This document shows positions 17,902-27,083 of a stretch of 61,020 bases of DNA, one piece after another. The stretch lies in contig JAGHTX010000145.1 in assembly GCA_018065105.1 (NCBI GenBank), positions 1-61,020 on the forward strand. The letters run 5' to 3'. The DNA comes from Bacillota bacterium (GTDB lineage: Bacteria > Bacillota_I > Bacilli_A > Erysipelotrichales > Erysipelotrichaceae). The notes beneath the pieces are model-generated. The model was not told the origin of the DNA and made no database searches. It saw nothing but the letters and a program-made list of their open reading frames with translations. Numbering within the stretch: the stretch's first letter is position 1; every line of letters begins with the position of its first letter. The position numbers were made by a program, and so were the translations under genes.

Positions 17902-18886
17902 CTTTTTGATTGGCCATAACCCCTACTAATTTATGAGGTTGGTATAATTCTTCTAAGTATTGGAATTCTTCTTCCGTAAATGTAACCGACATCGCTTCCA
18001 CGATTCCTGCTAAATGATGTGGCTTAGTAGCTCCAACAACCGGAGAAGCCACCTTTGTCATTAACCAGGCTAAAGAGATTGCTGTCATAGATACATTTTT
18101 CTTTAATGATAGTTCGTATACGCGTTCAATAATTTGATTGTCCATTTCGGCACTCGCATCGTATTTTCCTTTCGCAAATGCATCTTTTTCTAAACGATTG
18201 GAACTTTCTCCCACTTTACGAGCCAAACGTCCAGCGGCTAGAGCACTATAAGGAACCATAGATACTCCATTTTGGTTACAGTAGTTTACCATTTCTCTTT
18301 CTTCTTCTCTGAAGATTAAGTTGTAGTGCCCTTGTACGGCTACAAAAGGTGCCCATCCATTGTGTTTGGCAATTTCGTTGGCTTGTGCCAATTGCCAGGC
18401 AAAGCAGTTTGAAACGGCAATGTAACGAACTTTTCCAGAAACTACACATTCGTTTAATGCTTCCATTGTTTCTTCAATAGGTGTGTCATTATCCCACATG
18501 TGTAAATAATATAAATCGATATAATCCATATCCAGGCGTTTTAAACTATTTTCTAAACAAGTAAAGATGTGTTGTTTAGCACTGATTCCTGCTTCTATTT
18601 GTGCAGGGGAGCGAGGTACGTACTTGGTCGCAATCACAACCTGATTTCTTTGTGTTAGTTCTTTTATAGCTCTTCCTACATATTCTTCACTTGTTCCGCC
18701 TTGATATCCCATAGCTGTATCAAAGAAGTTAATTCCAGCTTCTAATGCACTTTTAATGATTTCTTTTGTGCTTTCGTAGTCCAAAGTCCATTTGTGCATA
18801 CCTTTTTGGGCATCTCCAAATCCCATGCATCCTAAACAGGCTTTTGATACTTTTAAATCTGTATCGGGTAATGTTACATAATTCAT
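17891..18886 (-). CDS. Aldo/keto reductase
   Basis: A 331-residue NADPH-dependent TIM-barrel oxidoreductase. The catalytic tetrad is visible: Asp in FFDTAMGY, Tyr of the same motif, Lys in VIATKYVPRS and His in LYYLHMWD. The C-terminal cofactor region contains SPVVGATKPHHLAG. It resembles the general stress or YhdN-type group; substrate unknown. AAAGGAG precedes the ATG. It lies immediately upstream of the LysR gene and a strong terminator separates the two. Confidence 0.9.
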   Translation of the reverse strand: MNYVTLPDTDLKVSKACLGCMGFGDAQKGMHKWTLDYESTKEIIKSALEAGINFFDTAMGYQGGTSEEYVGRAIKELTQRNQVVIATKYVPRSPAQIEAGISAKQHIFTCLENSLKRLDMDYIDLYYLHMWDNDTPIEETMEALNECVVSGKVRYIAVSNCFAWQLAQANEIAKHNGWAPFVAVQGHYNLIFREEEREMVNYCNQNGVSMVPYSALAAGRLARKVGESSNRLEKDAFAKGKYDASAEMDNQIIERVYELSLKKNVSMTAISLAWLMTKVASPVVGATKPHHLAGIVEAMSVTFTEEEFQYLEELYQPHKLVGVMANQKGSR

Positions 18887-18991
18887 AAAAATTCTCCTTT
18901 ATTGGTTATTTATATTTTATAAAATTGGATCCATTTCCTGCGATTTATAAACTCTATTTCCTATCTAGATTTTGACATTTCTTCCCTTTTG

Positions 18992-19894
18992 TCAATCTCG
19001 ATAGTAACACTGCATGGAACATCCTTTTTCAAAAAGTTCTTTTTTTACTTTTTTCACATATTCTTCTTCACTATTGGATTCTTTTACGAGTCGCAAAGCT
19101 CTTTTTAGTTCCATAATATCTTCTATGGTTTCTTCCATAAAGTTTCCTCGACTAACCAGTTTGCCATACTGGATTCCCATTTTTGAAAGTTTATATAAAG
19201 CACAAATACCACATCCACTTTTCCCTAAACAATCTATACTGGTTTCTACTTCTTGAACTTCTTTTTCCATTTTATAAGGAACCAGACACATATGATGCAG
19301 TCCGTCACAATGCAGACCTTGACAATATCCACCGTGGAAATGGCAATTTTCATTGAGTACAAATGCTTCATATTCTAGATTCTTTTTCATCATTTTTTCC
19401 ATATTGGATAAAGACACTTTTCGATGAAAAATAATACGTTCGGGTTCATATTCTTCTAAGTATTGAAGCACAAAAGAATTCATTTCTCCAAGTTCTCCAC
19501 TAATATGCACCTTTATCTTTGGCAAAATACCTTCTTTTTTCAAATAGGAAAGAAGATGAACGTCCGCAATGATAAAAGTATCAAAGCCATCTTCGATACA
19601 TTCCAAGATCATTTGTTTCAAGAAAGGAAGCATACTGACTGGATAGTATAGAGAATTTAAAGTAATAGAAACAGGGACTGCAACCTTTTTCACCATCTTG
19701 GCTAAGATTTGCAGCTCGCTTCGTGCTCCGATTTGAACATTGGAATACAAGACTTCCCTCCGATTCACAGAAGGAAGATTTTCATACTGATGAAGAAGAT
19801 ATGGAGGGACATAGCCAATAAATACTTCATCCGCTCCCGCTTCTACATAAGGAATGTATTCGTCAATACTTCCCATACCTACTGTAATTTTCAT
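18992..19894 (-). CDS. U32 peptidase-like protein with Cys cluster (UbiU-like)
   Basis: A 300-residue protein of the U32 family. It begins MKITVGMGSIDEYIPYVEAG, the usual TIM-barrel start with the ADEVFIG motif. The C-terminal half has at least seven cysteines between about residues 187 and 235 (NENCHFHGGYCQGLHCDG, then SIDCLGKSGCGICAL), suggesting an Fe-S cluster as in UbiU/UbiV-type proteins. Those work as hydroxylation or tRNA/rRNA modification partners. The stop of the upstream gene is two bases before this start, so the two are probably a heteromeric pair. Substrate unknown. Confidence 0.75.
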   Translation of the reverse strand: MKITVGMGSIDEYIPYVEAGADEVFIGYVPPYLLHQYENLPSVNRREVLYSNVQIGARSELQILAKMVKKVAVPVSITLNSLYYPVSMLPFLKQMILECIEDGFDTFIIADVHLLSYLKKEGILPKIKVHISGELGEMNSFVLQYLEEYEPERIIFHRKVSLSNMEKMMKKNLEYEAFVLNENCHFHGGYCQGLHCDGLHHMCLVPYKMEKEVQEVETSIDCLGKSGCGICALYKLSKMGIQYGKLVSRGNFMEETIEDIMELKRALRLVKESNSEEEYVKKVKKELFEKGCSMQCYYRD

Positions 19895-19896
19895 AT

Positions 19897-21120
19897 CTAC
19901 ACACTCACTATCATTCTCTCTGCATTTTCTGATATTTTCTCTAGATAATCACTTTCCTGAAGGCTTCTTAAATCGTAACCGAAAATACTATTGTATTCGC
20001 CAATCGTATTTAAGTGTTTAGGATATAAAAAGTGTTGGGAAACACAATATCTAGGACATTCGAATACATCTTGTTGGTAAGCCCGATTGCCATTGTGGCA
20101 TTTGGCATACATGGTACACATACTCGCTGTATTGGTTTGATATTTTGGAAAGTATAAATCGCTTCCTGCTTTATGTTCCAGGGCATATCCACAACTTTCA
20201 TAGCTTAATTTATAGTTGTAGCTGTTTTCGTTTTGGATGAAATGCTCAAGGTTCAAATCGACATACTGCATTCTTGTATCCTTTAAATGTTTATTGAGTA
20301 ATACGCCTAATGTTACGTTAAAAGTACTTTCTTTTAATAGTTCCAGCATGCCCAAATCGTTGATGACCACTTCACTATATGAATCTAATATATTTAAAAT
20401 ACTTTTATATCGTTGAATGTTGTGCTCTTTCATTGGAGAAAATACAACAACACATATTAAGTGTAGACTTCTACATTTTTCTATTACCTTAGAAAGCGTG
20501 TCATTGTTTGGAAATAGATGTTCACAAAACGAATTTCCAATATAAATATACTCAATCTTTACATCCCTAATAGGATGATTTTGAAGACAGGCCTGTTCAA
20601 AATAATACGATTGAAATGCACTCCATTCCAGTTTTAAGAATTGATCTACTAAAGTTGGATTTTCTAAACAGATTCCTATTTTCTTCTCTTTTAGGATCTC
20701 CTTATATTTAGAATCCGGACAAAGATCAAAAAACATCGATTGCAGTAAATCCTTTTTCGATTCTGGATAGATTTCGTCTAGTTCCACCGGGTATCGTGTT
20801 ATTTTTTCTTGTTGATCTTCTAATTTTAAAGAAATGTAGTCTTGCATGCGTTGCATTAAAGCCCGAACATGATTTGCATACTTTTCTTGTTCGATTTCAA
20901 CACGATAGGTAGTAAAAAATTCTCCTTGTTCCATTTGTTCAACCGTATAATTTTGAAGAGAAATCGATTCGTACGTTTTTCCAATATAAAAAGAAACCTG
21001 AATTTTATGAATTGTGTCTATTTTCTCTGGTACCCGAAATTCCAAATGATAGATGGAACAATCGGTAATACGTACATCTAAATCATTGATCGTACACTGT
21101 ATTAATGTATAGGGAATCAT
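19897..21120 (-). CDS. Divergent U32-like partner with an extra N-terminal domain
   Basis: A 407-residue protein. Residues from about 135 to 407 look like a degenerate U32 barrel: SEVVINDLGMLELLKES is the typical strand-loop, and cysteines cluster near the C-terminus (ASMCTMYAKCHNG, ECPRYC). The first about 105 residues form a separate beta-rich domain that could be PilZ-like (LDVRITDCSIYHLEFRVPE, later TTYRVEIE), but its key arginines are not clear, so this is a weak guess. It starts right after the TetR terminator and is coupled to the smaller U32 protein, recalling the UbiU-UbiV arrangement. Confidence 0.6.
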   Translation of the reverse strand: MIPYTLIQCTINDLDVRITDCSIYHLEFRVPEKIDTIHKIQVSFYIGKTYESISLQNYTVEQMEQGEFFTTYRVEIEQEKYANHVRALMQRMQDYISLKLEDQQEKITRYPVELDEIYPESKKDLLQSMFFDLCPDSKYKEILKEKKIGICLENPTLVDQFLKLEWSAFQSYYFEQACLQNHPIRDVKIEYIYIGNSFCEHLFPNNDTLSKVIEKCRSLHLICVVVFSPMKEHNIQRYKSILNILDSYSEVVINDLGMLELLKESTFNVTLGVLLNKHLKDTRMQYVDLNLEHFIQNENSYNYKLSYESCGYALEHKAGSDLYFPKYQTNTASMCTMYAKCHNGNRAYQQDVFECPRYCVSQHFLYPKHLNTIGEYNSIFGYDLRSLQESDYLEKISENAERMIVSV

Positions 21121-21129
21121 GCTTCCTCC

Positions 21130-21157
21130 TTTAAAAAAGACTATCCGAAGATAGTCT
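21130..21157 (-). terminator. Terminator after the TetR gene
   Basis: Perfect 8-bp stem AGACTATC/GATAGTCT (21138-21145, 21150-21157) closed by a TTCG loop on the transcript and followed by six T. The next gene's ribosome site lies directly behind it with no visible promoter, so read-through may be used. Confidence 0.88.
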
Positions 21158-21734
21158 ATTCTCTAATCTCATAAGGATTTCCTGGATGTGCTCCATCTTT
21201 AAATAAAGCTTCCATTCCAACCCCTCGCATTTGGCAAATCAATCGGGCCATTTCTTCACTAGACACACCCATTCCAGAAAGGATCCAGGATAAACTCATA
21301 GAACTTGATGCATGTGCATGATAGATTGTTGCTAATTTTAGGGATTCTGGCATAGGTTGGGACCCATATAATTTTTGATGAAATTGAAGATCAAATTCTT
21401 CACAATGTGTGAAAATATAATCTTTTAAACAATTTTGTCCTTCCATCTTGCAAGCTTGAATCATAAATTTCTTATATTTACGCATATTATCAAAAGATTC
21501 AACAAGGTTCTTATAAAAATTCATATCCAAATTTTTTGAATTGTATTTTGGAACAACTTTTGAATCGTAAATATAGTGAATTAAATCGTCCATATCTATA
21601 AAATGATTATAAAAACTTTGACGTGATACCCCAGTTTTCTCCAAAACCTGTTTTACTGTAATCTTATCCAAAGGTTTCCATTCACAAATCTCCAACAATC
21701 CGTTCGCTATGATTTCTTTTAAATTGATTGCCAT
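21156..21734 (-). CDS. TetR/AcrR-family transcriptional regulator
   Basis: A 192-residue regulator with the N-terminal TetR helix-turn-helix at about residues 22-48 (LDKITVKQVLEKTGVSRQSFYNHF). The C-terminal ligand domain is of the type with a TetR_C_8-like length and no recognisable ligand signature. A GGTGA site lies before the ATG. It is downstream of folD on the same strand and could control the folate or the U32 genes, but no operator was found. Confidence 0.85.
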   Translation of the reverse strand: MAINLKEIIANGLLEICEWKPLDKITVKQVLEKTGVSRQSFYNHFIDMDDLIHYIYDSKVVPKYNSKNLDMNFYKNLVESFDNMRKYKKFMIQACKMEGQNCLKDYIFTHCEEFDLQFHQKLYGSQPMPESLKLATIYHAHASSSMSLSWILSGMGVSSEEMARLICQMRGVGMEALFKDGAHPGNPYEIRE

Positions 21735-21779
21735 ATTATTTCACCGCATTTCTTTTTTATATTATAAAAGAAATACGAT

Positions 21780-22634
21780 TTACATTAAAGTTCTTTTTGC
21801 GGCTTCTACCACGTGTGAAACCAATACACTTGTAGTTACACTACCTACGCCTCCAGGTACTGGTGTAATCGCATCGACGATTGGTTCCACTTCTTCAAAC
21901 TTCACATCGCCACATAGTTTTCCTTTTTGTTCATTCCAGTTGATTCCCACATCAATAATAGTTTGTCCGGGTGCGAAATATTCTTTTCCTAAGCTTTCCA
22001 TTTGTCCAGAAGCTGCAATAATAATATCCGCATCTTTTGTGATAGAAGGAATATCTTTTGTGCGTGTATGACAAATAGTCACAGTGGCGTTTTTGTGCAT
22101 CAACATCATTGCTACGGGACGACCAATGACTAAAGATCTTCCAATCACGACTGCTTTTTTTCCACATGGATCCACATCATAGTATTTTAAAATTTCCATA
22201 GCTGCTTGAGCTGTGCATGGAGAAAAACCAGTTTGCGTATTTGTGAATACACCAACCAAGGATCCATCGGTTCCTCCATCTACATCTTTTTCTGGAGCCA
22301 ACATTTTACGAGCTTTTTGCCCATCAATGTGTTTAGGAAGCGGTTGGAACATTAGAATTCCATGAATGGAATCGTCTTTATTTAATGATTCCAATGTTTC
22401 AAAGAATTTATCTTCCTCTACATCGGCTGGTAGGACAACATTTTTTACTTGTACCCCAACTTTTTCACAACGTTTCATAGCTCCTCTTTCGTAAGCCAAA
22501 TCATCGCTTCTTTCTCCAACTCTGAATATCGCAAGGGTTGGTGTTACCCCTTTTTCTTTTAATGTTTGTACGTCGGCTGCCATTGCTTCGCTTAAGGCAT
22601 CCGCTACCGCTTTTCCTTTTAGAATCTTTGCCAT
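21780..22634 (-). CDS. folD: Bifunctional methylenetetrahydrofolate dehydrogenase/cyclohydrolase FolD
   Basis: FolD interconverts 5,10-methylene-, 5,10-methenyl- and 10-formyl-tetrahydrofolate, supplying one-carbon units. In 284 residues the catalytic region shows YERGAMKRCEKVGV (the usual Y-x3-K is replaced by Y-E-R-G-A-M-K-R, with Lys present nearby), GILMFQPLPKHID, and the NAD(P)-binding GRSLVIGRPVAMML and PVPGGVGSVT motifs. It is three bases after fchA, so folD and fchA form an operon. The two provide overlapping cyclohydrolase activity. Confidence 0.95.
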   Translation of the reverse strand: MAKILKGKAVADALSEAMAADVQTLKEKGVTPTLAIFRVGERSDDLAYERGAMKRCEKVGVQVKNVVLPADVEEDKFFETLESLNKDDSIHGILMFQPLPKHIDGQKARKMLAPEKDVDGGTDGSLVGVFTNTQTGFSPCTAQAAMEILKYYDVDPCGKKAVVIGRSLVIGRPVAMMLMHKNATVTICHTRTKDIPSITKDADIIIAASGQMESLGKEYFAPGQTIIDVGINWNEQKGKLCGDVKFEEVEPIVDAITPVPGGVGSVTTSVLVSHVVEAAKRTLM

Positions 22635-22637
22635 ATA

Positions 22638-23261
22638 TTATCCTCTCAATTTTGCCATAACTAATTTGGCTGTTTCTTCTGCTTTTGGAATGTATGTATC
22701 CAACATTTGAATCGTTTCTTCTTCCAACGATTGTTTAATTTTTTCTGGTAGATATTTTGTGTTAATAAAAATATTCATAGAAGCACATTCTAATGCGGCT
22801 CTAGAACATAAAGCCCCACATCCAACATCACTGGCAAGCATGACACTTCCCTTAATGTGCATTTCTTCGAGTAGATCAATACTGCGACAAATGTTTCGCA
22901 TCATTTCTAAAGGGGCCTGGCACGCATCCACACTGGCTTGGTCCAAAATTTCTTGTCGATTTGGTGCATCTTTAGGAATCGCATAAGCCTTTGATAAAGG
23001 TTCAAAAGCCTGAGCATCTTTATCGATACAAGCTAATAAATTTTTTTGAATCTCTTCGCCTTCTTTTAACATGCGTTGAATATCTTCTTCGTAACATGCA
23101 TATTTTTTCTTTCCTGTTGTATAGTTTCCTACCATGGAGCATAAAGCACTTCCTAGAGCACCGACTAGGGCGGCAACACCTCCCCCTCCTGGTACAGGTG
23201 CCTTAGAAGCTAAGACTTCGGTAAATTCAATACAGGTTTTATTTGATAGTTGTTCACTCAT
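22638..23261 (-). CDS. fchA: Methenyltetrahydrofolate cyclohydrolase (FchA/FTCD-C type)
   Basis: A 207-residue cyclodeaminase/cyclohydrolase-family protein. The N-terminal region has the family motif LASKAPVPGGGGVAALVGALGS split over residues about 12-33, and the body is helical (DKDAQAFEPLSKAY). It hydrolyses methenyl-THF to formyl-THF, as in purinolytic and acetogenic anaerobes. The start is the ATG at 23261 (TGAGGAT upstream); an upstream GTG is less likely. It is the first gene of the fchA-folD operon. Confidence 0.88.
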   Translation of the reverse strand: MSEQLSNKTCIEFTEVLASKAPVPGGGGVAALVGALGSALCSMVGNYTTGKKKYACYEEDIQRMLKEGEEIQKNLLACIDKDAQAFEPLSKAYAIPKDAPNRQEILDQASVDACQAPLEMMRNICRSIDLLEEMHIKGSVMLASDVGCGALCSRAALECASMNIFINTKYLPEKIKQSLEEETIQMLDTYIPKAEETAKLVMAKLRG

Positions 23262-23284
23262 AATTCTAATCCTCACTGAAATTC

Positions 23285-23313
23285 ATTATACTCTACCAGA
23301 CAAGGTTTGTCTA
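23285..23313 (-). promoter_or_regulatory. Promoter of fchA-folD
   Basis: TAGACA (23308-23313), 17 bases and TATAAT (23285-23290) on the minus strand, 23 bases before the fchA ATG. This is one of the best promoters in the window. Confidence 0.75.
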
Positions 23314-23371
23314 AAAGAGTGAATGACTTACTTCTTCGCTATACATACGGTCGTTCCTATTGCCTAAATCC

Positions 23372-23400
23372 TAGAAAAAAAGAAGACTTTTCTATACAAT
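23372..23400 (+). promoter_or_regulatory. Promoter giving an apparently leaderless HAD mRNA
   Basis: TAGAAA, 17 bases, TACAAT; six bases later comes the ATG at 23407. No Shine-Dalgarno sequence is present. The -35 is identical to that of the LysR gene at 17858. Confidence 0.5.
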
Positions 23401-23406
23401 AAAATT

Positions 23407-24234
23407 ATGAAACCTTATGCAGTATTTTTAGATATCGATGGAACTTTAGTGTTCCAGGATCAAATTTCAAATCGTGTAAAAGAAGCCATTCAACAAGCTC
23501 GTTCCAATGGGCATTTCGTATTTTTATGTACCGGAAGGACAATTTTGGGTGCAAATTCCATTCCGCCTATTGAACTTGATGGTGCTGTAATTAGTGCTGG
23601 TGGATATGTTGAAGTACAAGGAAAAGTTCTTCATCACTCTTGGATGAAAGAAGAACTGGTACAAAAAGCGATTTCTCTTTTTGAAGAAAATCATATCACG
23701 TATACTTTGGAGACAGACCACGCCACATATTTGGACGAAGAATCTATGAATGCGTTTATCTTATCATTTAATGCCGATATGGATAATTCCGAAATAGAAA
23801 GGATGAAAGCGGAAATGTCCCAAGCATTAAACTTTCAACCTCTCAAAGATTTTAAAGATAAGCCCGTACCAGTACAAACCATCTGCTTCTTTGTGCATAG
23901 CAAAGACACTTTAGAAAAAATAAAGCCAGAATTATCTGATTTTTACTTTATTCTTCATGGTGTCAGCGGGGATGACTATAATTGTGAAATCAATCGTACG
24001 GATGCAGATAAAGGAGTAGGGATCCAAAGAATTTTAGATTATCTACAAATCCCTAAAGAAAGAAGTATTGGTTTTGGCGATGGCATGAATGATTTAGCTA
24101 TGCTCCAAACTTGTGGAAGAGGCGTTGCGATGGGAAATGCCAATCCAGGATTAAAAGAAGTGGCAGACGCAGTTTGTGAAAGTGTACAAGAAGATGGTAT
24201 TTATCATGAATTAAAAAGATTGGGAATCATTTAA
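23407..24234 (+). CDS. Cof-type HAD phosphatase
   Basis: A 275-residue HAD hydrolase of the Cof/IIB group, which dephosphorylates sugar phosphates or flavin/pyridoxal phosphates. Motif I is FLDIDGTLV at residue 7-15, motif II CTGRT, motif III Lys in the NRTDADKGVGIQRI region, motif IV GFGDGMNDLAML. The large C2 cap lies in the middle. It starts without a ribosome binding site. Its last codons overlap the last codons of the convergent phosphoesterase gene. Confidence 0.9.
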   Translation: MKPYAVFLDIDGTLVFQDQISNRVKEAIQQARSNGHFVFLCTGRTILGANSIPPIELDGAVISAGGYVEVQGKVLHHSWMKEELVQKAISLFEENHITYTLETDHATYLDEESMNAFILSFNADMDNSEIERMKAEMSQALNFQPLKDFKDKPVPVQTICFFVHSKDTLEKIKPELSDFYFILHGVSGDDYNCEINRTDADKGVGIQRILDYLQIPKERSIGFGDGMNDLAMLQTCGRGVAMGNANPGLKEVADAVCESVQEDGIYHELKRLGII

Positions 24235-24247
24235 TCCCAATCTCTTT
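24213..24247. terminator. Bidirectional terminator within two overlapping gene ends
   Basis: AGATTGGGA (24217-24225) and TCCCAATCT (24235-24243) form a perfect 9-bp stem with T-rich sequence outside on both strands. The stem arms encode the C-termini of both convergent genes. Confidence 0.85.
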
Positions 24248-25372
24248 TATAATCTGAAGTGCCGATGAACATGCTTCACTAATTTTATCCTTTGCCTTAT
24301 GTAGCTCGCTCTTTTCTAAATATACAATTTGTGAACTTTCATAGATCAAAGTATCATCAATACTTGGATACGCATTGGCATGGATTCCCTTCGCCTTCAA
24401 TTCATGAATTCCTTCTTTGGAATACCGAGCGATTTCTACTTTTTCTTCATCAATTTTAAAAGCTGTCATGGTTAGACAACCATCACTATATCCTCGGTCT
24501 TTAAAATAGCCAACATAGCCAGCATTCATATACGTGAAATTTAATGTTTCTGTTGTATAGGTAACTCCCTTTTCCATATTCGCTCCATGTTTGCAACCAA
24601 GTACGGGAATATATATTTCGTCTCCTTTTTTTAAGAAAACCGCTGCCCCTCCTAAATAGTTTTCACAACCTTTGGAATGATTGTGGCCATATAGGAAAAA
24701 TAAGTTTAAATTTTTCTTTCCATATTCATTTAATACATCAAAGATATACTTTCCATATTCGCCATCTCCATATAAATTGGTTCGAGTGGTTATATGAAGT
24801 GGAATATGGCAAAGTACGAAAATCGGTTTCTCATAGTTCTCTTTGGACAGCTTCTCAAGACTATCTTTAAGACAATTTGCGGTATGAACATCTATATTTT
24901 CATAATAAGAGCCAGCTTGGTTTCCAGACTCCCAAGGATAATCCTTTTCATTAATTACATATACGCTGTATGCATCAAAAGTATGAAGACCGCTTTCTGA
25001 ATGATAGATAGGTTCTCCTACTTTTGAATTATCATGATTTCCTTGTTCCATTACAATATTTTCCTCTTTTAATGAAGGAAACACATTTTGTACCGTCGTC
25101 TTTAAAGAAGTCAGCCCTTCATTGGAATCTTTCGCATTATAGTCTAATTTAACTGTATAGTCTCCCGCAAACAAGAAACCATCAATGGCCTCGATGCCAT
25201 CTCTTTGCATGGCTGTTAAGATTTCTGTTACCTGTCTTGCACTTTGCGTAGGATCACTACCTTGATAATCGGATCCAGCAAGAACAATGGTTTCTTCTTT
25301 TGCGTTTATATTTGATAAATTGCAGAAACATACAACAGAAACGCTCAAAAGCACTTGTAGTATTCTTCTCAT
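24227..25372 (-). CDS. Secreted calcineurin-like metallophosphoesterase
   Basis: A 381-residue exported protein. MRRILQVLLSVSVVCFCNLSN is a signal peptide with probable cleavage near residue 24. Metal-binding motifs are present in order: GSDYQG (Asp), FAGDYT, EQGNHDNS, LCHIPLH and YGHNHSKG. Between GD and GNHD the spacing is normal. It is likely a phosphodiesterase or phosphatase acting outside the membrane; there is no 5'-nucleotidase C-terminal domain and no wall anchor. The gene lies 15 bases after the IIB-like gene, probably in one operon. Confidence 0.85.
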   Translation of the reverse strand: MRRILQVLLSVSVVCFCNLSNINAKEETIVLAGSDYQGSDPTQSARQVTEILTAMQRDGIEAIDGFLFAGDYTVKLDYNAKDSNEGLTSLKTTVQNVFPSLKEENIVMEQGNHDNSKVGEPIYHSESGLHTFDAYSVYVINEKDYPWESGNQAGSYYENIDVHTANCLKDSLEKLSKENYEKPIFVLCHIPLHITTRTNLYGDGEYGKYIFDVLNEYGKKNLNLFFLYGHNHSKGCENYLGGAAVFLKKGDEIYIPVLGCKHGANMEKGVTYTTETLNFTYMNAGYVGYFKDRGYSDGCLTMTAFKIDEEKVEIARYSKEGIHELKAKGIHANAYPSIDDTLIYESSQIVYLEKSELHKAKDKISEACSSALQIIKEIGIK

Positions 25373-25387
25373 ATTTTTCTTCCTTTT

Positions 25388-26134
25388 TTATTTCAAAGAA
25401 TGATATAGCTTCTCTAGTAAGGAGTTAAAGTCGAAGGTTGCAAAATCAACTCGGTCTATCTTCTGAATCTTATCTCCATATTTTTCCTTCAATTCTTCTT
25501 CTAAATAATAAACTTGTGGCGAAAGGAGAACGATATCATATTCATTGATGATATCCGGTAATCGATTTACACTGGCGCCTCGTACCTTAATGGTATTATC
25601 CTTTTTATCTTGATCCATTTTATCTTGAAGCAGATTGGCAAAATAGCCCGATGTCAATCCTACTGTACAACAGATTAGAATGCTTTGAATATTTGAAGGG
25701 AATACTTTCATCTCAATGTCTTCTTCCTCCGTTTTGTATAAGAACTTAAAGAAAGAAGCCAATTGTTCCAAGACAAATTCAAAGTCTATCATTTCAAAAT
25801 GTAGATAATAAATAGGTTGTGCATGTATTTTCATTAAGTAGCCTGTCAAGGATGGTTCTTTATCCTTATTCTCAAAATCAACATATTCTTCGTAAATAGA
25901 AAGTTCTAATATGTCTCCATAAAAGCTTCCTTGTTCTCTTTTTTTCACCGATTTATCGTAGAACTGCATAATCCCAAAGCGAACTAATTGAAACCCTCTT
26001 TCATCAAATTCATTCTGTGGTTCTTCAATGAACAAACGATTATAGTCCGAAGAATCCCTTGTACAATCCAAAGACGATAACCACGCTTGAATAATCGGCT
26101 TTATAAAAGCACTTGTATAATTCTTTTTTTCCAT
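25388..26134 (-). CDS. Unknown N-terminal domain fused to a PTS IIB-like domain
   Basis: A 248-residue soluble protein. The C-terminal 100 residues match the lactose/cellobiose PTS IIB fold: IQSILICCTVGLTSGYFANL, where Cys156 takes the place of the phosphorylated Cys, then DIVLLSPQVYYLEEEL and DFATFDFNSLLEKLY. The N-terminal 145 residues (acidic, helix-rich) are unlike IIA or IIC and I do not recognise them. No transporter subunit lies nearby. It may be a PTS-phosphorylated sensor or regulator rather than a transporter part. Start chosen at the ATG after AGGTGAT. Confidence 0.65.
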   Translation of the reverse strand: MEKKNYTSAFIKPIIQAWLSSLDCTRDSSDYNRLFIEEPQNEFDERGFQLVRFGIMQFYDKSVKKREQGSFYGDILELSIYEEYVDFENKDKEPSLTGYLMKIHAQPIYYLHFEMIDFEFVLEQLASFFKFLYKTEEEDIEMKVFPSNIQSILICCTVGLTSGYFANLLQDKMDQDKKDNTIKVRGASVNRLPDIINEYDIVLLSPQVYYLEEELKEKYGDKIQKIDRVDFATFDFNSLLEKLYHSLK

Positions 26135-26295
26135 ATATATCACCTGTTTCTAATCCAATTATATATTTTTTTCTTTTTCAGTTGTTGAAAACTGCTTAAA
26201 TTTGATATCTTTCAATCGCAATTCACAAGATTATCAATAACTGTGTAAACGAAAAAAGAAGAATCTATGATAAAATAACAATAGGTAAAAATCAT

Positions 26296-27083
26296 ATGAA
26301 ATGCACGATGTTAGGGACAGGACATGCGATTGTAACACATTGTTACAATACGTGTTTTGTGTTAGAAGAAGATCATGAATATTTTTTAGTGGATACCGGT
26401 GGAGGTGGACAAATCTTAACCCAGTTGGAACAGGCCAACATTGATTTGTGTTCAATCAAAGCTGTTTTTATTTCTCATGCGCATACGGATCATATTATGG
26501 GAGTATTCTGGTTAATACGAATGATTGGCATGTATACCATGATGGGAAAAATTAAAGAGCCAATCTACTTATATTCTCATCCGGAATGCATCCAAAAGAT
26601 TATAAATATTTCAAAAGAACTGTTCACAAAAGAACTTAGCTGTTTGGGAAAAACCTTGCTTTTTTGTCCTATTTCCGATTTAGAAGAACGAAAGATTCTT
26701 AATCATAGGATTCAATTTTTTGATACCCAGGCCAAGAAAATCGCGCAATTTGGATTTAATTATGAGTATGATGATGAGCATATACTAACATTCTGTGGGG
26801 ATGAACCACTCTCACGGGAAAATATGTGCACCAGCACAACTTATTTAATGCACGAGGCCTTTTGTTTATATAGCCAAAAAGAAACTTTCAAGCCCGAACG
26901 TGCGGGACATTCAACTGCTTTACAAGCTTGTCAGCTAGCTGAAAAGTTACACATTCCAAACATTATCTTGTATCACACGGAAGATACTGACATTTCAAAT
27001 CGCAAAATGAAATATACACTAGAGGGACGAAGCGTATATTCTGGAAATATTTTTGTCCCAGATGATTTAGAGGTTATAGAATT

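Noticed and set aside
18961-18994. Inverted repeat TTGACA-N12-TGTCAA as a terminator
   Set aside because: The stem is short with a long loop and lacks a U-run; it may be a chance pairing.
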